This document shows positions 41,941 through 45,715 of a stretch of 45,715 nucleotides of DNA, one piece after another. Both the position numbers and the translations under genes were made by a program. Position 1 is the first letter of the stretch, and every line of letters begins with the position of its first letter. Source of the DNA: Pseudomonas violetae (GTDB lineage: Bacteria; Pseudomonadota; Gammaproteobacteria; Pseudomonadales; Pseudomonadaceae). Location: contig NZ_JAKNRW010000041.1 of the NCBI RefSeq assembly GCF_023072615.1, positions 1 to 45,715 of the forward strand, written 5' to 3'. The notes under the pieces are model-generated. The model saw nothing but the letters and a program-made list of their open reading frames with translations, ran no database searches and was not told where the DNA came from.

Positions 41941-43803
41941 CTACCCGACTTCCCCCACCGCTCGATACGCCTCATCAATCGCCGCATGCGCATACGCGCT
42001 CCATGCTGCGTCCGAGTTGGCGATGCTGACTCGACCCACTGGCTGACGCGCCAGGTTCATCAGTTTTTCGCTTTCATCCGCATCGTCATACAGACTGTTG
42101 GAGAAATAGGCGTAGCCGTGGGACCAGCGATTTACGGTGATCGCCAGGATGTCAGTCTGGTGGTTGAAGCCGCCGGGGCCGAGCATGCGTTGCAGTTGAT
42201 CGCGCAACTGCGCTTCCAGTTGTTCGAACGACTGGCCGTACAGCCGACCACGGCCGGCCCGTGCCTGGTCGCGGGCGTTCATGCCGCTATTGGGGCTGGT
42301 GGGGACGTAGACCATGTGCAGCCCGATGGGTTGTTTCGGGTCGCGCGGATGGTCGTAGCCGCCCATGCTGACCGGATAATCGAGCTTGATACGGCTGTAG
42401 GGTTGGGTCGCGGCATAGATTTCATGCACGCCCAGCTTCTGGAACGCCTCCCAGTTGCGGATCACGACCTTGGTGTAGACCAGTGGGAATTTCACGTTCT
42501 GGCTCAGCGCGTGAGACTGCTCCGCAGGCAGGTCCCGTAGCAGGTACGGGATGACCATGTTGTAGCAGGCCATGATGCAATGTTTGCCGCGTACCTGGCT
42601 GAGTTGACCGCCACGGCTGTAGCCGACGTTCACGCCACTGCCCACGTTGCGCACGCTAACCACCGTGCTGTTGAGGCGAATGCGCACTGCAGCCTTGGGT
42701 TGATCGAGCCTGGCGTAGTCGAATGGGGCGAGGACCACATCGTCCATTGTGTGTCCCGGTGCGACTGACGGGATCAGGCTGCGCACCAGCAGGCGGGCGA
42801 GTGACGCGTTGCCGTCGGGGAAATGGTAGATGTAGGGCTCTTCCATTTCCGCCTGGGCTTCTTCGCTGATGGGCTCCAGATTCATTGCGCTAAAGCCTGG
42901 GAAGCCGACCGAGTAAGCGTCGCAAGCAGCGACGGCGTCGATACTCAGGGCCATGAAATCATTGGTGCGACTCTGGAAGTACTTCACCGCCTGGGCTGAC
43001 AGTCCTACGTCCTTGAGCAGGAAATCCTGGTAACTGGTGGCTTCCAGGTGCGCGGTTTTCTCCTCGGTGGTCTTGCCGGCCAGATAGTCCTTGGGCGTCA
43101 TGTGCAGCGCAATCAGCGCCTGTCGATCCTCTTGCGGCAGCGGGAAATCGTTGATGAAGTCGGTAATGGAACGGGCGTGCAGCTGATCAGGGGCGATGTC
43201 GTCAGCCACCATCGGCGTTGGATCGCCGCTGACCAGTTTGTCTTCGCCGAAGTTTTCCTTGTCGAAGAACACTGCGCGGGACAAGCCCAGGTCGGGATAG
43301 AACTGACGGTCGAAGGCGGTCTCGAAGCGCTTGATGTCGACACCGAGTTTTTTCAGCAGGCCGTTCACTTCCTGGCTATACAAATGATTCGGCGACTGGA
43401 AGGCTTCGCTGCCGCCGTAGCCGATGATTGTGCGACCACCGGCCGAGAATTCGTTGCGTTTGGCGTGACCGCCAAAGTCATCGTGGTTTTCCAGAATCAG
43501 GATGCGTGCTTTCGGATGTTTCTCTCGGTAGAACCAGGCGGCTGACAGACCGCTGAGGCCGCCCCCTACTACCACCAGGTCGTATTCCTCGGTGATTGGC
43601 AGCTTATCTGTGTCGAAGACCTTTTTCTCCCAGCCCATCTGGTGGGCAATTTCGAAGGAGCCGACGTGGCTGCCGCGCAGGCCGGTGAGGGCCGGCGGGT
43701 AATAGCGTCCATCGGGGGCTGCCTGGAGAATCTGCAGTGGCGTCATGCCGGCAGCAATGGTGACTGCAACGCCGTTGAGGAAGTCGCGGCGGGAGATGTC
43801 CAT
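41941..43803 (-). CDS. Tat-exported FAD-dependent oxidoreductase, probable spermidine dehydrogenase
   Basis: A 620-residue flavoprotein. SRRDFLNGVAV at 4-14 is a twin-arginine signal. The FAD-binding GxGxxG appears as VVVGGGLSGLSAAWF at 77-91, followed by ENHDDFGGHAKRNEF. The family of P. aeruginosa SpdH is of this size and class and cleaves spermidine to 1,3-diaminopropane and 4-aminobutyraldehyde. The flanking permease and a gamma-aminobutyraldehyde dehydrogenase-like gene complete that logic, and from memory spdH lies near recJ in P. aeruginosa too. Substrate assignment is inference; other amine or amino acid oxidations are possible. Confidence 0.65.
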   Translation of the reverse strand: MDISRRDFLNGVAVTIAAGMTPLQILQAAPDGRYYPPALTGLRGSHVGSFEIAHQMGWEKKVFDTDKLPITEEYDLVVVGGGLSGLSAAWFYREKHPKARILILENHDDFGGHAKRNEFSAGGRTIIGYGGSEAFQSPNHLYSQEVNGLLKKLGVDIKRFETAFDRQFYPDLGLSRAVFFDKENFGEDKLVSGDPTPMVADDIAPDQLHARSITDFINDFPLPQEDRQALIALHMTPKDYLAGKTTEEKTAHLEATSYQDFLLKDVGLSAQAVKYFQSRTNDFMALSIDAVAACDAYSVGFPGFSAMNLEPISEEAQAEMEEPYIYHFPDGNASLARLLVRSLIPSVAPGHTMDDVVLAPFDYARLDQPKAAVRIRLNSTVVSVRNVGSGVNVGYSRGGQLSQVRGKHCIMACYNMVIPYLLRDLPAEQSHALSQNVKFPLVYTKVVIRNWEAFQKLGVHEIYAATQPYSRIKLDYPVSMGGYDHPRDPKQPIGLHMVYVPTSPNSGMNARDQARAGRGRLYGQSFEQLEAQLRDQLQRMLGPGGFNHQTDILAITVNRWSHGYAYFSNSLYDDADESEKLMNLARQPVGRVSIANSDAAWSAYAHAAIDEAYRAVGEVG

Positions 43804-43867
43804 GTTTAATCCTTGTTGGTTTTCATAAATCGCCCCGGTACCCGCTCAGGTGCCGGGGCGAGAGCCG

Positions 43868-45349
43868 TTACCGGCTGACTTTCCAGGCGTCGCCTGCAGG
43901 CGCGGTGCCGTGGTCGTAGGGTTTGGCGAGGCACATGTACAGCAGGCCCAGGCCGATGACGATGGCGGTGCTCAATACCATGGCGTAGTTGACGTACCAA
44001 ACCGCATCCGGGGTGCGTGGCCAGGCCATGTTGATGATGGCGGCGACACCATAGACCAGCGCGCCGATATTGACCGCCCAGCCCCACGCGCCCAGGGTGA
44101 ATTTGCCGCTCGGCTTCCAGCCCTTCATGCGAGCATAAAGCGCAGCCAACACGATCATCTGGAAGGCCAGGTAGATACCGATTGCCGCGAAGCTGACGAT
44201 CGTGGCCACCGCATCCTGCAGGAAAAAGCCCAGCACGATGATAAGCGCAGGCAGGACACCGGATACGAACAGCGCAGCAACTGGCACCTGGGTGGTAGGA
44301 GAAATCTTCTTCAGCAGTGAACTGCCGATGACCATTTCATCCCGCGCGTAGGAGTACAGCAGGCGACTCGCCGCTGCTTGCAGGCTGATGACGCAGGAGA
44401 TGAAGGAAATCATCACCACGCCCATGACCACTTTCGAGCCCACTGGGCCGAAGGCGTTGTTGAGGATGGTGGTGACCGGGTCCTTATCGGTGCCGTCGAT
44501 GACCGCCTGCATGTCGGGCACGGCGAGAATCAGTGCCAGACAGGCAAACATTGCCGCGATGCCACCGATGTAGATGGTCATGCGCATGGCTACAGGGATC
44601 TGCTTGCTCGGGTTCGGAGTTTCTTCGGCGACATCGCCGCAGGCCTCGAAGCCGTAATACAGGAACATCCCCGCTAGCGAGGCGGTGAGGAAGGCCGGCA
44701 GGTAAGAGCCGTTGATACTGATGTCGAAGGTGTTGAACAACACGCTGAGCGGTTGATGGCGCTCGAACACCAGTAGGTACACACCTACGATCACCGCGCC
44801 GACCAGCTCACACAGGAAACCGAACATGGCGATGCGCGCCAGCACTTTGGTGCCGCTGAGATTGACCAGGGTGGCGAACAGCGTCAGCACCAGTGCAATG
44901 ATGATGTTGGTGTTGTTGCTGGGTTCAAAGCCGAGCATTGCCGCCAGGTAAGGGCCGGCACCGACTGCCACCGCAGCGATGGTTACGCACAGGGCGATAG
45001 AGTAGATCCAGCCGACCATCCACGCCCAGCGCTTACCCACCAGACGACGCGCCCATGGGTAGACGCCGCCGGAAATGGGGAATTGCGAGACCACTTCACC
45101 GAAGATCAGGCACACCAGCAACTGGCCGCAACCGACCAGCAGGTAGGCCCAGAACATCGGTGGCCCGCCGGCGGCGAGGCACAGGCCGAACAGGGTATAA
45201 ACCCCTACGACCGGGGACAGATAAGTGAAGCCCAGGGCGAAGTTTTCCCACAGGCTCATGCTGCGATTGAAGTTGGAGGTGTAACCCAGTTTGCGTAGCT
45301 GCTCGGCATCGCTGTCGACGGCTGTGGGGAGATCGGTTGATGCACTCAT
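43868..45349 (-). CDS. APC-superfamily amino acid/polyamine permease
   Basis: A 493-residue inner-membrane protein with about twelve helices. Helix 1 has the APC pattern MSLWENFALGFTYLSPVVGV, then FGEVVSQFPISGGVYPWARR, and later GFEACGDVAEETPNPSKQIP. This resembles the amine/choline-type branch of the family that takes up amines and GABA-like compounds. It lies 64 nt upstream of the FAD enzyme on the same strand, so they are co-transcribed. The exact substrate is not visible, but a polyamine or 4-aminobutyrate-related solute fits the neighbours. Confidence 0.87.
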   Translation of the reverse strand: MSASTDLPTAVDSDAEQLRKLGYTSNFNRSMSLWENFALGFTYLSPVVGVYTLFGLCLAAGGPPMFWAYLLVGCGQLLVCLIFGEVVSQFPISGGVYPWARRLVGKRWAWMVGWIYSIALCVTIAAVAVGAGPYLAAMLGFEPSNNTNIIIALVLTLFATLVNLSGTKVLARIAMFGFLCELVGAVIVGVYLLVFERHQPLSVLFNTFDISINGSYLPAFLTASLAGMFLYYGFEACGDVAEETPNPSKQIPVAMRMTIYIGGIAAMFACLALILAVPDMQAVIDGTDKDPVTTILNNAFGPVGSKVVMGVVMISFISCVISLQAAASRLLYSYARDEMVIGSSLLKKISPTTQVPVAALFVSGVLPALIIVLGFFLQDAVATIVSFAAIGIYLAFQMIVLAALYARMKGWKPSGKFTLGAWGWAVNIGALVYGVAAIINMAWPRTPDAVWYVNYAMVLSTAIVIGLGLLYMCLAKPYDHGTAPAGDAWKVSR

Positions 45350-45505
45350 GGTTTGTTAGCTCCGGAAAATCGGCAGATTTCGGATGTCCGAAACCGTGGC
45401 GCGGCTGTGGCGGTACGCCCGGTTCGGTAATTGTTGTTTTGGTTTGTAGGGTGTGACGCCTGGTGGTGCAGGGTGCCGGTTTCTGCCTTGAAACCGAGGT
45501 GACGC

Positions 45506-45596
45506 CATCGCTGGCAAGCCAGCTCCCACAGGATTTGTGGTTGACCACAGAGTTGGGTACGCCCCAACCCTTGTGGGAGCTGGCTTGCCAGCGATG
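45506..45596. repeat. REP pair with perfect 25-bp arms
   Basis: CATCGCTGGCAAGCCAGCTC at 45506 (arm to 45530) is mirrored exactly at 45572-45596. Between the arms are TGTGGTTGACCACA and GTTGGGTACGCCCCAAC hairpins. It is a REP family different from the others in this window, and lies between the aldehyde dehydrogenase end and the permease gene. Confidence 0.9.
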
Positions 45597-45600
45597 CTTT

Positions 45601-45715
45601 TTAGTGCTTGAACATCACATGCCGCACCACGGTGTAGTCCTCCAGCCCATACATCGACATGTCCTTGCCGTACCCGGACAATTTCTGACCGCCATGGGGC
45701 ATTTCGCTGACCAGC
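45601..45715 (-). CDS. Aldehyde dehydrogenase, C-terminal end (5' beyond window)
   Basis: Only the last 37 codons are present, ending in TAA at 45601-45603. They read EMPHGGQKLSGYGKDMSMYG, then LEDYTVVRHVMFKH. This ending is characteristic of gamma-aminobutyraldehyde dehydrogenases (YdcW/PatD type), which oxidise 4-aminobutyraldehyde to GABA in putrescine and spermidine breakdown. It is the first gene of the minus-strand cluster seen here. The catalytic part lies outside the window. Confidence 0.75.
   Translation of the reverse strand, partial: LVSEMPHGGQKLSGYGKDMSMYGLEDYTVVRHVMFKH

Noticed and set aside
1..45715. CRISPR arrays, tRNA or rRNA genes
   Set aside because: No regularly spaced direct repeats, cloverleaf sequences or rRNA motifs were seen on either strand.

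Overview
The window is a chromosomal segment of a Pseudomonas of the fluorescens group. This rests on gene content, gene order as I remember it from Pseudomonas genomes, GC-rich codon use, and several families of short palindromic REP repeats typical of these bacteria. No rRNA, tRNA, CRISPR array, prophage or complete insertion sequence was seen.

Layout. (1) 1-6315: the conserved envelope, isoprenoid and translation block rodZ (3' end), ispG, hisS, yfgM, bamB, der. (2) 6467-8394: an aminotransferase and omega-amidase pair with overlapping ends. (3) 8395-10392: a small, lower-GC accessory patch with a decayed M60 (enhancin-like) metallopeptidase gene broken by about four frameshifts, closed by a duplicated scrap of the omega-amidase 3' end. 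(4) 10421-12319: leuA with its terminator and a likely leader peptide and attenuator. (5) 12516-15809: L,D-transpeptidase, two Nudix hydrolases, gamma-carbonic anhydrase, a DUF1289 protein and a VUT-family membrane protein. (6) 15910-20934: purT, an MFS symporter, a CorC/CNNM-type protein and a YpjD/CcsA-like membrane protein. (7) 21130-24746: ffh and the rpsP-rimM-trmD-rplS operon with promoter and terminator. (8) 24800-29547: xerD, dsbC, hom, thrC. (9) 29548-35177: accessory genes: a MITE-like element that split the thrC terminator, an orphan type VI secretion effector (PAAR plus DUF2235 lipase) with a DUF2931 lipoprotein as likely immunity partner, a DUF3509 gene, a TIGR02285-type binding protein and a CoA-transferase. 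(10) 35323-40677: yaeQ, recJ, an old-yellow-enzyme reductase and opgD. (11) 41066-41877: a 61-residue conserved-looking protein and the wreck of a vapBC toxin-antitoxin module. (12) 41941-45715: what looks like a polyamine catabolism cluster on the minus strand: aldehyde dehydrogenase (3' end), APC permease and a Tat-exported FAD enzyme resembling spermidine dehydrogenase.

The core genes form ordinary operons. The points of most interest are the clean MITE insertion with target duplication, the leuA leader, the effector and immunity pair without a neighbouring VgrG, and two gene systems in visible decay (M60 peptidase and VapBC).
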